DNA of 64,000 bases from an uncultured Flavobacteriaceae bacterium (GCA_943789305.1 CALSTP010000001.1:1795953-1859952), one strand, 5' to 3'. Counted from the stretch's first letter, positions 23,968 to 33,988 are shown. Program-made: numbers and translations. The notes: generated by a model from the letters alone, not told the origin.

Positions 23968-25284
23968 ATGATAGAAAAAACCGCACATTTAGCCTACAAG
24001 GTCAAAGATATTTCGCTTGCCGATTGGGGGAGAAAAGAAATTGAACTCGCAGAGGCTGAGATGCCTGGACTTATGGCTTTGCGAAAGGAATATGGAAAAG
24101 ACCAACCTCTAGCTGGAGCGCGAATTGCCGGGTGTTTACACATGACCATTCAAACTGCAGTTTTAATTGAAACCCTTGTTGTTCTTGGTGCTGAGGTAAC
24201 TTGGAGTTCATGTAATATTTTTTCTACACAAGATCATGCCGCTGCTGCAATTGCTGCCGCAGGAATCCCAGTTTATGCCTGGAAAGGAATGAATGAAGAG
24301 GAATTTAATTGGTGTATCGAGCAAACCCTATTTTTTGGTGAAGATCAAAAGCCTTTGAATATGATTTTAGATGATGGAGGAGATTTAACTAACCTCGTCT
24401 TGGATCATTACCCAAACCTAGTTGAAGAAATTAAAGGCTTGTCTGAAGAAACAACAACTGGGGTTCATCGTTTATATGAACGAATGAAAAACGGAACTCT
24501 ACCATTACCAGCAATCAATGTTAATGATTCGGTTACCAAATCAAAATTTGACAACAAATACGGGTGTAAAGAAAGTGCTGTAGATGCAATCCGCAGAGCA
24601 ACCGATGTTATGTTGGCTGGAAAAAGAGTTGTTGTTGCTGGCTATGGTGACGTAGGTAAAGGTACTGCCGCTTCTTTTAGAGGTGCTGGATCTATTGTTA
24701 CCGTAACAGAGATTGACCCCATTTGTGCGCTTCAAGCTGCAATGGATGGTTTTGAAGTAAAAAAAATGAATTCTGTTGTAGAAACTGCCGATATCATAAT
24801 TACAACAACTGGAAACAAAAACATTATCCGAGCAGAACACTTCTTGAATATGAAAGACAAGGCAATTGTCTGTAATATTGGGCATTTTGACAATGAAATT
24901 GACATGTCTTGGCTGAAAAACACTTATGGAGCCTCTAAAGTAGAAATCAAACCTCAAGTTGATAAATACACCCTTGAAGATAAAAAAGAAATTATTGTTT
25001 TGGCAGAAGGGCGTTTGGTAAACTTAGGCTGTGCGACCGGACACCCAAGTTTTGTGATGAGTAATTCATTTACCAACCAAACCCTAGCACAATTAGAACT
25101 TTGGAACAATTCAGAAAAATACGAAAACAAAGTATATATGCTTCCAAAGCATTTAGATGAAAAAGTTGCAGCACTTCACCTGAATCACCTAGGGGTTGAA
25201 TTGGAGGAGCTTTCTCAAGATCAAGCTGAATATATTGGTGTAACCGTAGAAGGGCCCTATAAGCCCGAATACTACCGCTATTAA
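23968..25284 (+). CDS. ahcY: S-adenosylhomocysteine hydrolase
   Basis: Splits S-adenosylhomocysteine to adenosine and homocysteine, with tightly bound NAD; closes the methyl cycle. It has 438 residues. [12 protein letters not shown] at the start, [16 protein letters not shown], the Rossmann motif [23 protein letters not shown], and the C-terminal PYKPEYYRY that completes the NAD site of the partner subunit. The ATG at 23968 gives [12 protein letters not shown], the family start; the frame is open further upstream through the promoter. Followed by a 20-bp palindromic terminator. Confidence 0.97.
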   Translation: MIEKTAHLAYKVKDISLADWGRKEIELAEAEMPGLMALRKEYGKDQPLAGARIAGCLHMTIQTAVLIETLVVLGAEVTWSSCNIFSTQDHAAAAIAAAGIPVYAWKGMNEEEFNWCIEQTLFFGEDQKPLNMILDDGGDLTNLVLDHYPNLVEEIKGLSEETTTGVHRLYERMKNGTLPLPAINVNDSVTKSKFDNKYGCKESAVDAIRRATDVMLAGKRVVVAGYGDVGKGTAASFRGAGSIVTVTEIDPICALQAAMDGFEVKKMNSVVETADIIITTTGNKNIIRAEHFLNMKDKAIVCNIGHFDNEIDMSWLKNTYGASKVEIKPQVDKYTLEDKKEIIVLAEGRLVNLGCATGHPSFVMSNSFTNQTLAQLELWNNSEKYENKVYMLPKHLDEKVAALHLNHLGVELEELSQDQAEYIGVTVEGPYKPEYYRY

Positions 25285-25303
25285 ATAAAATGTTTTTTTG
25301 TCC

Positions 25304-25343
25304 AAAAAAGAAAAGCTGGGCATATGCCCAGCTTTTCTTTTTT
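25304..25343. terminator. Strong bidirectional terminator after ahcY
   Basis: A perfect 40-base palindrome centred on CATATG (25321-25326), with GCTGGGCA/TGCCCAGC at its core, an A-rich left arm and T-rich right arm. Confidence 0.92.
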
Positions 25344-25369
25344 ACTTATCTTGAATTTTAAAATTTCTT

Positions 25370-26584
25370 ATGAAATCCTTATTACCCCCTTTTTTATTCT
25401 TTTTAACAGTTTTTTCTCAAAATAGCTTTGCCCAATCTCAACTCAATGTTCAAAAAATGGTGTCTTTTGAAAATTTTATAAACGATGAAATTAAAAATTT
25501 AAATATTGCTGGTGCAGAAGTATTGGTATACAAAAACAATGAAATTGCGTGGCACAAAGCCCTAGGTTACGTAAATTTAAGTACCCAAAAACCTCTCGAG
25601 AAAAACAGCATCTACTACATTCAATCCATGACTAAGCCCATTATTAGTGTTGCCATAATGCAACTTGTAGAAAAAGGGTTGATTGATCTTGAAGATAAAG
25701 CCCAAAAGTATATCCCTGAACTTGCAAGCCTAAGGGTAAATTTGGATTTGAGTATGGGTGTAAATGGGCCTACTGAGGATCGTGAAAGCGATATTACAAT
25801 TAAACAATTACTCACCCATACTGCTGGCTTTTCTCATGGATTGGAAACAACACAATTTGATCAGGAACTGTTTAAGCTGATGTACAATGATTTGTTTAAT
25901 CCTAAAGAATACAGAAAAATCGAAGAACGTATTGATCAACTTTTGAAAGTCCCATTAATAGGGCAACCTGGAAAGCAATGGCAATACAGTGCTTCTCCTG
26001 ATCTTTTAGCATTAATTCTTCAGCGAATATCTGGTCAGGGCGTAAATACGTATTTAAAAGAATTTATTTTTGAGCCCTTAGGCATGACCGAAACAGGCTA
26101 TAATGTATCTCCCCCAAATGCAAATAGAGTTATGTTGGTTTACCTAAAAAATGAGGCACAGGAATTGATCCCTAGCCCATATCAAGTTCCGACTCAAGGA
26201 AATACTGTTTATGGAGGAACACACGGTTTATTTTCTTCAATGGAAGATTATTTACGCTTTTGTAAAATGGTTTTAAGTAATGGGAGTTTGAATGGAAAAT
26301 CGATTCTAAAACCAGAAACCATTGCTTTAATGGAACAAAACCATGTTGGATCTATGTTGGGAGGTGCAAGAGGTTTTGGGCTTGGATTTGGAGTTTTGGT
26401 TGATACAGATAAAGACCCTAGTCCAGGAAGTGATGGACAAATTTATTGGGGAGGATTTTTCAAAACACATTTCTTTATTGATCCTGCAGAAGATTTGATT
26501 GCTATTTTTATGACACAAAAATTTCCAAGTAACAACGAATATGTGATTGCCTTAAATCGATATGTTTATTCGGCATTAGAATAA
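25370..26584 (+). CDS. Exported serine hydrolase (class C beta-lactamase-like)
   Basis: A 404-residue protein with a signal peptide (about 1-21, cleavage near SFAQ). The beta-lactamase/transpeptidase domain follows: SMTKPI gives the SxxK nucleophile motif (about residue 85), YSASPDLLAL the Tyr-x-Ser/Asn motif (about 205), and LLTHTAGFSHG and GGTHGLFSS are typical of the esterase/peptidase members. The third motif reads WGGFFKTHFF in place of HTG. Such proteins are usually D-amino-acid peptidases or esterases rather than antibiotic resistance enzymes. Monocistronic, terminators on both sides. Confidence 0.9.
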   Translation: MKSLLPPFLFFLTVFSQNSFAQSQLNVQKMVSFENFINDEIKNLNIAGAEVLVYKNNEIAWHKALGYVNLSTQKPLEKNSIYYIQSMTKPIISVAIMQLVEKGLIDLEDKAQKYIPELASLRVNLDLSMGVNGPTEDRESDITIKQLLTHTAGFSHGLETTQFDQELFKLMYNDLFNPKEYRKIEERIDQLLKVPLIGQPGKQWQYSASPDLLALILQRISGQGVNTYLKEFIFEPLGMTETGYNVSPPNANRVMLVYLKNEAQELIPSPYQVPTQGNTVYGGTHGLFSSMEDYLRFCKMVLSNGSLNGKSILKPETIALMEQNHVGSMLGGARGFGLGFGVLVDTDKDPSPGSDGQIYWGGFFKTHFFIDPAEDLIAIFMTQKFPSNNEYVIALNRYVYSALE

Positions 26585-26601
26585 AAGCTAGTTTTTGTAG
26601 C

Positions 26602-26631
26602 AAAAAAAATCCCGCAATTGCGGGATTTTTT
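26602..26631. terminator. Bidirectional terminator between the hydrolase and rpmA
   Basis: Palindrome AATCCCGCAATTGCGGGATT with A- and T-runs outside, between convergent genes. Confidence 0.9.
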
Positions 26632-26650
26632 GAAAATAGGTGTTTATTCT

Positions 26651-26911
26651 TTATGATTCAAAAGGGATAACAGATACATATGATCGATTATCTCTCTTTT
26701 TAGTAAAATGTACTAATCCATCTACTTTTGCATGAAGGGTATGATCTTTTCCTAGATATACATTTTCACCAGGATTATGAGCTGTACCTCTTTGACGTAT
26801 GATAATGTTTCCAGCTCTCGCCGCTTGTCCACCGAAGATTTTCACTCCGAGTCGTTTCGATTCTGATTCTCTACCATTCTTCGAACTACCTACTCCTTTC
26901 TTGTGAGCCAT
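26651..26911 (-). CDS. rpmA: 50S ribosomal protein L27
   Basis: An 86-residue large-subunit protein near the peptidyl-transferase centre. [34 protein letters not shown] and [12 protein letters not shown] are the family blocks. The N-terminus begins directly with the mature AHKKG form, without the cleavable leader seen in Firmicutes. Twenty-two bases downstream of rplU in the standard L21-L27 pair. Confidence 0.98.
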   Translation of the reverse strand: MAHKKGVGSSKNGRESESKRLGVKIFGGQAARAGNIIIRQRGTAHNPGENVYLGKDHTLHAKVDGLVHFTKKRDNRSYVSVIPFES

Positions 26912-26933
26912 ACTATTTGTATTTAGTGATAAA

Positions 26934-27497
26934 TTATGCGTTCAATGCGGCAATTAAGTCTGCTTTTTTCATTGCAGAAATTCCCGTTATTCCTTTTGCT
27001 TTAGCAAGGTTTTTTAGATCTGATACTGTTTTTCCACTAAGATCTTCTGCTTTTGGAGCTGGAGCTTTCTTAGCTGGAGCTTTTTTAACAGAGGCCTTAG
27101 AAGCTGTTTCTTTTTTGGGAGCCGCTTCAGCTGCTTTTGCCTTAGGAGCTGTTTCCTTTTTGGGAGCAGCTTTTTTAGCACTTCCTTTAGCAAAAATACT
27201 TTCAATTAAAATTTCTGTTAATGCTTGACGATGTCCATTTTTGACACGGTATCCTTTTCTACGTTTTTTCTTAAAAACGATTACTTTGTCACCTTTAAGG
27301 TGCTTTACTACTTTCGCTCCTACAGAAGCTCCAGTAATAGCCGGGGCGCCAAGAGTCACTTGTGTACCATTGTCTAAAAGGTATACTTTATCGAAAGAAA
27401 CTGAGCTCCCTTCATCACCTTTTAAACGATGTACATAGACTTTTTGATCTTTTGCAACTTTAAATTGCTGCCCTGCTATCTCTACGATTGCGTACAT
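26934..27497 (-). CDS. rplU: 50S ribosomal protein L21 with Lys/Ala linker and SAP/Rho-N-like C-terminal domain
   Basis: Residues 1 to about 102 are normal L21 ([51 protein letters not shown]). Most L21 proteins end there. This one has 187 residues: a low-complexity Lys/Ala/Pro/Glu linker (about 104-150, repeated KKAAPKKET and [12 protein letters not shown] units) and then [17 protein letters not shown]...[12 protein letters not shown] (about 153-187), which looks like a helix-extended-loop-helix SAP/Rho-N nucleic-acid-binding motif. First gene of the rplU-rpmA operon, with its own promoter. Confidence 0.96.
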   Translation of the reverse strand: MYAIVEIAGQQFKVAKDQKVYVHRLKGDEGSSVSFDKVYLLDNGTQVTLGAPAITGASVGAKVVKHLKGDKVIVFKKKRRKGYRVKNGHRQALTEILIESIFAKGSAKKAAPKKETAPKAKAAEAAPKKETASKASVKKAPAKKAPAPKAEDLSGKTVSDLKNLAKAKGITGISAMKKADLIAALNA

Positions 27498-27516
27498 TTT
27501 ATTTATTTTAAGACTG

Positions 27517-27546
27517 CAAATTTACAGTTTTATTATAGACTACCAA
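27517..27546 (-). promoter_or_regulatory. Promoter of rplU-rpmA
   Basis: On the minus strand TTG (27546-27544), a 19-base spacer and TAAATTTG (27524-27517) give a full consensus promoter about 20 bases before the rplU ATG. Confidence 0.72.
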
Positions 27547-27610
27547 ACCCTCTGCAGTATTTTATGTAATATTGATGTTTGACAATCATCTTTGTTTTGT
27601 TAAAATGAAT

Positions 27611-27638
27611 TTGGTAGCCATATTATTCCTTATCTTTG
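27611..27638 (+). promoter_or_regulatory. Promoter of the lipoprotein gene at 27657
   Basis: TTG at 27611-27613, 17-base spacer, TATCTTTG at 27631-27638; the ATG of the lipoprotein signal follows 18 bases later. Confidence 0.65.
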
Positions 27639-27656
27639 AATTAGATATTTAAAGTA

Positions 27657-28650
27657 ATGCGAGCGGTTGTTGTTTTATTTTTATTTAATGTTTTTTTGTT
27701 TTCTTGTAGCAAAGAATTTGTACCCTCCAGCAGATTTTGATGATGAGACAAATACTTCTTCAATAATAGGGCCAACGAATAATGCTAATCATAAATCTGG
27801 TCCTGTGGAAGCTAATTTTCTTTCTACAAGTAGTGTTATTACAGTTGCAAGTAGCACTCTTTCCAGTATGTCTTTTCCGGTTACTTTCATCTCTACATCC
27901 GAAAACAATGATAGTATTGTTTGGATTTTTGAGGGAAGTACAGCTAGTCCTACGACTTTAAGAGGAAATATTTCTTCACCTAGTTCAGTAGCTACAAGAG
28001 TTTATTATCAAGAGTTTGGTCGCTATGATGTAGTTCATGCGGTATCTAACAAAACCGATATCGATATCATTAAGAAAAAAGATTATGTTACCTATGAATT
28101 TCTAGATAACTTAACCATTGATTCTAGTAATGAAGACAGTTGGGAAGTTATCTCGGAAGAGTCCATTGGATGGATTGCTCCAAATGATGAATATTTTTAC
28201 GCAGGTTGTAAAGATGCTCTTATATCTTTTCATACCCTAAGAGATCAAATTACTGGAAATATTCTTCCAAACAACAATGTAGATCATACTTTGACTAAGA
28301 GTTTTAGATCCTTTGGCACAAAACCCAAAAATTTGGTTTTTGAATATAAAATGGAATTTATTGATCTTCCCAGTGTTATTGACTCCGATATGAAGGTTTC
28401 TTTATCTTACAATCCGGTTATTGATCTTGGTTCAGGAATTTCAAGTTCGACCTTATCGGAATCTCATGAATTATGGAGTGATTCAAGTTATGATGTAACT
28501 AATTTTAGGCAAATTGTAATTCCACTCCCAAATCTAAGAGATTTTGATTTAATCTTTACCAAATACCCTTCTGTACTTGATGAACAAAATAATCAAAAGC
28601 ATCCTTTTACAGTTTGTGTAAGAGGAATCCGAATTGTAGCTGCTGAATAA
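27657..28650 (+). pseudogene. PKD-like-domain lipoprotein with one +1 frameshift
   Basis: The ATG at 27657 begins a lipoprotein signal (MRAVVVLFLFNVFLFSC, then SKEF), but this frame stops at 27740. The rest of the protein (about 305 residues to 28650) continues in another frame as YPPADFDDETNTSS. Removing one base near 27726 joins them as CSKEFYPPADFDDE; the total length (994 bases) is one more than a multiple of three, as expected for one insertion. The body has a PKD-like segment (SFPVTFISTSENNDSIVWIFEG, about 65-110) and otherwise unknown beta-rich sequence. Probably an outer-membrane-anchored carbohydrate-related lipoprotein. Either inactivated or a consensus error. Confidence 0.75.
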
Positions 28651-28658
28651 AATAATAG

Positions 28659-30491
28659 CTACACATCTAATTTTTCATAAGTTGAATTCATTGACTTAAA
28701 TTCTGGCACAATATTTTTCATTTGCTGAACCAGAATTTCATTAGATTTCCCCTCTTTGGCTTCTTTAATGAGTTGATCAATTTTGAGAATTTTTTCTTTT
28801 GGGAAACTTTCTTTTTGGGCAATATAAATCAATTCATTATGTGAAGGTTTCAAGTTTTCATTGTCCGTTAGTAGTTCTTCGTACAACTTTTCTCCTGGTC
28901 TTAAGCCTGAATATTCTATTTGAATATCTTGATTTTCGACCAAGCCCGAAAGTCGAATCATACTGATTGCAAGATCTTTTATTTTTACAGGTTCTCCCAT
29001 GTCAAAAACATATATTTCCCCACCTGTTCCTGTTGCTCCTGCTTCAAGTACAAGTTGGCAAGCTTCGGTTATTGTCATAAAAAAACGAGTGATTTCAGGG
29101 TGAGTAACCATAACCGGACCTCCCTTTGAAATTTGTTTTTTGAATATAGGAACTACGGAACCGTTGGAGCCTAAGACATTCCCAAAGCGAGTGGTTATAA
29201 GTTGGGTATTACTGATTTCGGCTTTTTTGGCTACATAGATTTCTGCAATTCGTTTAGAGGCTCCCATTACGTTTGAAGGATTTACCGCCTTATCGGTAGA
29301 AACCATTACAAAATTTGCAACTTTATGTTCTATAGCAAGATCGACTATGTTCATAGTCCCCAAGATATTATTTAGAATTGCTGAAGCTGGAGTTGTTTCT
29401 GTCATATAAACGTGTTTATATGCCGCTGCGTGAAAAACTACATCAATTGCATGGGTCCTGAAACATTGATCAATTGAGTTGCGATTTACAACCGAACGCA
29501 ATAAAAATTCAAATTTGATACTTGAATTTTTGTTTAAAAGTTGGTTTTTTAAATCAAATAATGGTGTTTCTGCTTGATCTAATAAAATTATTTTATGGGG
29601 TTTGAATTTCAATAATTGAAGTACAATTTCGCTTCCAATAGATCCTGCTGCACCGGTTACTAATATCGTTTTGCCTTGATACTCTCTTTCATTTTTTTGA
29701 AGATCAATTTCAATGGCATCTCTTCGAAGTAAATCTTCAATAATAATGGGTTTTAAATTTCCAACTATTCCTTTGCTATTTGCCCATTGGTCAACCGAAG
29801 GTACTGTAAAAATTTTGATTCCTTGAAGCTTAAAAAATTCAAAAACTTCATTTTTCCTTTTTTGGGATATTTTATCTGTAGTAATGATTACTTGATCTAT
29901 GCTTCGTTGTTCCAGAATTTTTTTTAATTTTTCGTCCATTGCAAAAACTGAAATCCCTTCAATACTTCTGCCTACTTTAACTTTGTCATCATCGATAAAG
30001 GCAATTACATTTACCGAATTACTGTCGTCTAAAGCTCGCTTAGCCTTCAAACCATTGGCGCCAGCTCCAAATAAAATAGTAGCTGTTAACTTTTCTTCTT
30101 TAGACACTTTGGCGTAGAGTAGCCTTACAATAAGTCTATAAAGGGATAATAAGGATAAACTAAAGTAAAAAAGAAGTAATAAATAATTGTAATGAGATCT
30201 GGTATTTGCTTTGACATAAAATGCGTAAAAAATCATTGTTAAAGCTAAACCTATTGCAATTTTGCCAATATCAATAAAGGTGGTAAATCTGAGCATCATT
30301 CGATACCCTCTGGCAAGGGTCAAACAAACTAAGGTCAATACAATAAATATTATTTTATCCGATAGCGATCGGATAACAATATTGGAACCGTTTAAGAACA
30401 ATAAAATTTCTACAGCCAGTAACAAACAAATCCCATCCAATACATAGGAGTATTTTTTTGAATAATGGTACTTGAATATTTTTTCAAACAT
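28659..30491 (-). CDS. pglF: PglF/WbpM-type nucleoside-diphosphate-sugar 4,6-dehydratase (membrane)
   Basis: A 610-residue protein: four predicted membrane helices (about 15-130), a Rossmann module with GAGANGLKAKRAL (about 145) and the catalytic SDR domain from about 280 with VTGAAGSIGSEI and MGASKRIAE. In this family (PglF, WbpM, CapD) it makes the 4-keto-6-deoxy intermediate from UDP-GlcNAc, the first step to UDP-N,N'-diacetylbacillosamine. Last gene of the minus-strand run pglC-pglD-pglE-pglF, the same relative order as in the Campylobacter pgl locus. The catalytic motif has Met where many SDRs have Tyr, as in large-form dehydratases. Confidence 0.9.
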   Translation of the reverse strand: MFEKIFKYHYSKKYSYVLDGICLLLAVEILLFLNGSNIVIRSLSDKIIFIVLTLVCLTLARGYRMMLRFTTFIDIGKIAIGLALTMIFYAFYVKANTRSHYNYLLLLFYFSLSLLSLYRLIVRLLYAKVSKEEKLTATILFGAGANGLKAKRALDDSNSVNVIAFIDDDKVKVGRSIEGISVFAMDEKLKKILEQRSIDQVIITTDKISQKRKNEVFEFFKLQGIKIFTVPSVDQWANSKGIVGNLKPIIIEDLLRRDAIEIDLQKNEREYQGKTILVTGAAGSIGSEIVLQLLKFKPHKIILLDQAETPLFDLKNQLLNKNSSIKFEFLLRSVVNRNSIDQCFRTHAIDVVFHAAAYKHVYMTETTPASAILNNILGTMNIVDLAIEHKVANFVMVSTDKAVNPSNVMGASKRIAEIYVAKKAEISNTQLITTRFGNVLGSNGSVVPIFKKQISKGGPVMVTHPEITRFFMTITEACQLVLEAGATGTGGEIYVFDMGEPVKIKDLAISMIRLSGLVENQDIQIEYSGLRPGEKLYEELLTDNENLKPSHNELIYIAQKESFPKEKILKIDQLIKEAKEGKSNEILVQQMKNIVPEFKSMNSTYEKLDV

Positions 30492-30503
30492 AAAGCTTTG
30501 AAT

Positions 30504-31640
30504 TTACTGACTCAAATAAGAATGAATAGCTTTGTTGATCCTCTCTTTTTCGTCTGAAGTTAAATTACTGCCCGAAGGTAAGCATAATCCTTTTTGAAAA
30601 AGATTTTCTGAGACTTTACCTCCAAAATATAGGGCATCTTTATAAAGCGGTTGCATGTGCATGGGTTTCCATAATGGTCGGCTTTCTATATTATTTTCGC
30701 CTAAATGTTTTCTAAAAGGTTCTGAAGATAAAAGAGCGTTTTTAGCTTGATTAAATAATACACAGCTTAACCAACGGTTTGAATAAAAACCTTGAGGTTC
30801 TTCTAAAAATTCAATACCCTCTACTTCATTAAAAAGCTCTTTGTAAAAATTGTAGTTTGCTCTTCTAGCCTTGATACGTTCTTCCAAAACTTGAAGTTGT
30901 CCTACTCCAATAGCTGCTGAAATGTTGGACATTCGATAATTGTATCCTAAGGTTGAATGCTCGTAATGAGGCGCTATATCTTTGGCTTGTGTAGCAAGAA
31001 ATCTGGCTTGTGCAATCGCATTTTCATCATTTGACAAAAGTGCTCCACCTCCTGAGGTTGTTATGATTTTATTCCCATTGAAACTGAGGATTCCAAATTT
31101 TCCGAAAGAACCACAAGCTTTGCCATCAATGGTTGAACCTAGAGCTTCGGCAGCATCCTCTATGATTGGAATTTCATGACGCTTAGCTATGGCTTCGATT
31201 TCTTTCATTTTAGCAGGCATCCCATAAAGATGAACTACAATTATGGCCTTGGGTTTTTTCCCTTTATTTAAGTGGTACTTGATTGCTGTCTCCAATGCCT
31301 CAGGACACATGTTCCAGGTTTCTTTTTCAGAGTCTATAAAAACTGGAACGGCATTTTGATAGGTAATGGGGTTAGAAGATCCGATGAAGGTAAAAGATTG
31401 ACAGAGCACAACATCATCTGTTTTTACCTCTAAGAGTCTTAGTGCTATATGAATTGCAGCAGTCCCAGATTGAACTACTGCTGCATGTTTTACTTGTGTG
31501 TATTGGGATAGATTTTTTTCGAATTGGTTAATGAAAGGTCCAACTGGTGCAACCCAATTTGTTGCAAATGCTTCTTGAACATTTTTCAGTTCTTCTGTTC
31601 CCATATGGGGAGAGGACAACCATATTTTTTCTTCCTGCAT
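30504..31640 (-). CDS. pglE: PglE-like sugar aminotransferase (DegT/DnrJ/EryC1 family)
   Basis: A PLP-dependent aminotransferase, 378 residues. WLSSPHMGTEELKNVQEAF at the start, SGTAAIHIALRLL, EDAAEALGS, and the PLP lysine in FNGNKIITTSGGG (about 186). YRMSNISAAIGVGQL is the usual downstream block. It is placed to aminate the 4-keto sugar made by PglF. The ATG overlaps the pglD stop by one base. The immediate neighbours (dehydratase, acetyltransferase, phosphoglycosyl transferase) support UDP-4-amino-sugar synthesis. Confidence 0.92.
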   Translation of the reverse strand: MQEEKIWLSSPHMGTEELKNVQEAFATNWVAPVGPFINQFEKNLSQYTQVKHAAVVQSGTAAIHIALRLLEVKTDDVVLCQSFTFIGSSNPITYQNAVPVFIDSEKETWNMCPEALETAIKYHLNKGKKPKAIIVVHLYGMPAKMKEIEAIAKRHEIPIIEDAAEALGSTIDGKACGSFGKFGILSFNGNKIITTSGGGALLSNDENAIAQARFLATQAKDIAPHYEHSTLGYNYRMSNISAAIGVGQLQVLEERIKARRANYNFYKELFNEVEGIEFLEEPQGFYSNRWLSCVLFNQAKNALLSSEPFRKHLGENNIESRPLWKPMHMQPLYKDALYFGGKVSENLFQKGLCLPSGSNLTSDEKERINKAIHSYLSQ

Positions 31641-32249
31641 TAGTTTACTATTTTCCCTGGATTACCTACAACTGTTGCTCCATCTGGGACATCCTTATTA
31701 ATTACCGCTCCAGCTCCAATAATAACATTGGATCCGATTGAAATTTGTGGAATAATTACTGCTGCTGCTCCGACTAAAGTTCCAGAGCCTATTGTAACTC
31801 CTCCACAAACAGTCGTATTGGGTGCTAGGTGAACGAAGTCGCCAATCACACAATCGTGATCAACATTACTCGAAGTGTTTATGATACAATGCTTTCCAAT
31901 TTTTGTGTTTCTTTGAATTACGGCATTATGCATTACAACCGAACCAACATCAATCGAACTCAATCGGTCGATTACTGAAGTTGAATGTATCAGCTTTCCG
32001 AAGCTATGATCTATTGTTTTAGCTATTGTTTTTCTGAGTTGATTATCACCAATTGCAATAATTGCTGATGCTTCCTCTAAACAAGTCAGAGGAGTAGCCT
32101 CCAAAATTTTCAATCCCGTCCAATGATTTTATTGTTTCATTGTGATCAAAAACACCTTCAACTTTTATTGAATTATTACTTTCAGCAATACTGAGTAAAA
32201 CTCGAGCATGACCTCCACTGCCGATAAAGATGAGTTTAGTTGTTTCCAT
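31640..32249 (-). pseudogene. pglD: PglD-like sugar O/N-acetyltransferase with one +1 frameshift
   Basis: The N-terminal part (METTKLIFIGSGGHARVLLSI, Rossmann-like nucleotide-sugar domain) reads to near 32100. The rest (IAIGDNQLRKTIAK, then a left-handed beta-helix with hexapeptide repeats such as INTSSNVDHDCVIGDFVHLAPN, and the C-terminal VVGNPGKIV) is in another frame. Removing one T near 32083 gives YSSDLLEEASAIIAIGDN and a full 202-residue PglD. The length, 610 bases, is a multiple of three plus one. It would acetylate the C4 amine to finish UDP-diNAcBac. The His base of the family (NVDHDC) is present. Confidence 0.85.
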
Positions 32250-32841
32250 CAAAGCGATCCATTGTTATTTGATTCGAAGCATTTACTTCTTGAGTATGAA
32301 AAATTTTGTTTATCGTCATAAAAAGTATTTTAATATCCAATTTAAAGCTCTGATGCTCTACATACCATTTGTCGTATTCAAATTTTTGTTGCCAACTAAT
32401 CGCATTTCTTCCATTTACTTGAGCCCAACCCGTAATTCCAGGTTTAACCCAGTGACGTTTTTGTTGCTCTAGGTTGTATAAAGGTAGGTATTCTGGCAAT
32501 AATGGACGCGGTCCCACAAAACTCATTTCGCCTTTGAGGATATTCCATAGTTGCGGTAATTCATCTAAAGAAAGCTTTCTGACGATTTTCCCTATTGCTG
32601 TTAGCCTTTGATTATCGGGCAGTAAGTTACCTTGATCATCTCGGGTATTCCGCATGGTTTTGAATTTGTAGATGGTAAACAGTTTCCCGTTTTTACCCGG
32701 GCGGATTTGTTTGAAAAAAGGGGTGCCGAGGTTTTGTATGGATAAAATAAGAGCTAAAAGAATTAGTGCAGGCCATATTAAACAAAGGATTATCAATGCG
32801 AACAAAAAGTCAATTGCCGGTTTTATAAAAATTTTATACAT
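32236..32841 (-). CDS. pglC: PglC-type phosphoglycosyl transferase
   Basis: A 201-residue monotopic phosphoglycosyl transferase that moves a phospho-sugar from UDP-sugar to undecaprenyl phosphate, starting glycan assembly on the inner membrane. Re-entrant hydrophobic helix at the N-terminus (about 7-30), then FKQIRPGKNGKLFTIYKFKTMR, KLSLDELPQLWNILKGEMSFVGPRP (the Asp-Glu catalytic dyad) and PGITGWAQVNGRN. The size corresponds to the minimal catalytic domain, unlike the 450-residue WbaP/WcaJ forms. Overlaps both neighbours by a few bases, so it is operonic. Confidence 0.95.
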   Translation of the reverse strand: MYKIFIKPAIDFLFALIILCLIWPALILLALILSIQNLGTPFFKQIRPGKNGKLFTIYKFKTMRNTRDDQGNLLPDNQRLTAIGKIVRKLSLDELPQLWNILKGEMSFVGPRPLLPEYLPLYNLEQQKRHWVKPGITGWAQVNGRNAISWQQKFEYDKWYVEHQSFKLDIKILFMTINKIFHTQEVNASNQITMDRFDGNN

Positions 32842-33988
32842 TTTTTTCCAAAGCTTTATATTCTTTTAGGAGTAACTCCCAGAAAACTTCTCGTTCAAAG
32901 TTTGATATAATGAAGTTACGAATTTCGGCTTTCGAAGCCTTCAAATGATTGGGGTTTTCTAATAATAACTCCATCTGTTCCTTTAAAATTTTACTGTTTT
33001 TTGCAGGAACAATTAATCCGTTCTCTCCTTGTTTAATAAGTTCGTTACATCCATTGATGTCCGAAACGATACAGGGAACTCCCATTGCATTTGCCTGAAG
33101 TATGACGTTCGGAAATCCTTCTCGATAACTGGGAAAAGTAAAAAGATCTGCGATAGCCAAATAGGGGCGAATATCTTTTTGAAAACCTACCTCAATGATT
33201 CTTTTATTAAATTCGATGTTGTGAAGTGTTACTGGAAGGAGGGGATCTAAATCCGCTTCGGTATGTCCTACAATCAGAAGCTTTGCATTGAGGTGTTTTT
33301 TTGAAATTTGAATAAAAGCATCGATCAATTCATTTACTCCTTTGTCTTTGACTAGGCGGCCCACAAAACAGAAAACAAAGTCTTTGGGTTCTATGCTCAA
33401 TTCATTCTTTAATGCTACTTGCTGAGCTTGTGAAACCATTTCTGGATCAAAGTATGAGGTATCAATACCATTTGATGATCCCGAACCTAATACCTTTATT
33501 TTTTTGAGGATACACAATTTATTCTGAAGTATAAACGTCTCAAGTCCTTTGGAATTTGGATATACATTAGTTGAACAAAAATACGTTATTCGCTCTACCG
33601 TATTGAGAACCCATCTTTTGACACCTGTTGCTTCCATTAAAGGTAGGCCTGCTACGGTATGCATGCGGACGGGAACTCCTGCAATGTAGGCAGCAAGCAT
33701 CCCTATAATCCCAGCTTTAGGAGTATGACTATGTACAAAATGAGGTTTTTCTTGACGTAAAAAACGTACCAAACGCACCAAACATCTTAAATCTTGTAAA
33801 GGGGTTATTTTTCTTGTTATTTCTAAGGGAAAATATTGAACTCCTTGATCTGATGCAACTTTTGCTAATTGTTTTTCATCCGAAGAAACCAAAGTTAAGT
33901 TGAAGTACTTACTAAAAAAACGGGGCTGATTTTCTAGTAATTTTTCAATGGAGATTGGAATTGTGGTTATTCGAATTAGTTTTTTCAC
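32834..33988 (-). CDS. Glycosyltransferase, GT4 family (GT-B fold)
   Basis: About 384 residues. The N-terminal acceptor domain has HSHTPKAGIIGMLAAYIAGVP and the C-terminal nucleotide-binding domain has FVGRLVKDKGVNELIDAF, then FPSYREGFPNVILQANAMGVP and the ExxxxxE-type motif of GT4 enzymes. It should add one sugar to the lipid-linked glycan after PglC. I prefer the GTG at 33988 (VKKLIRITTIP); a TTG 30 bases upstream would overlap the preceding gene and adds ten residues without family support. Confidence 0.9.
   Translation of the reverse strand: MKKLIRITTIPISIEKLLENQPRFFSKYFNLTLVSSDEKQLAKVASDQGVQYFPLEITRKITPLQDLRCLVRLVRFLRQEKPHFVHSHTPKAGIIGMLAAYIAGVPVRMHTVAGLPLMEATGVKRWVLNTVERITYFCSTNVYPNSKGLETFILQNKLCILKKIKVLGSGSSNGIDTSYFDPEMVSQAQQVALKNELSIEPKDFVFCFVGRLVKDKGVNELIDAFIQISKKHLNAKLLIVGHTEADLDPLLPVTLHNIEFNKRIIEVGFQKDIRPYLAIADLFTFPSYREGFPNVILQANAMGVPCIVSDINGCNELIKQGENGLIVPAKNSKILKEQMELLLENPNHLKASKAEIRNFIISNFEREVFWELLLKEYKALEKNV

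Noticed and set aside
24541..24957. A 138-residue minus-strand frame opposite ahcY
   Set aside because: Antisense of a strongly conserved enzyme; Cys/Asn/Ser composition is that of a shadow frame.
25370..26584. A beta-lactamase resistance gene
   Set aside because: The SxxK fold is shared with many esterases and peptidases; the third motif is altered, so resistance is unlikely.
27547..27610. Overlapping regulatory site between divergent rplU and the lipoprotein
   Set aside because: Beyond the two promoters no repeat or operator is visible.
27657..27740. A separate 27-residue lipoprotein
   Set aside because: It ends in a stop only because of one extra base; the conserved continuation follows in the next frame.
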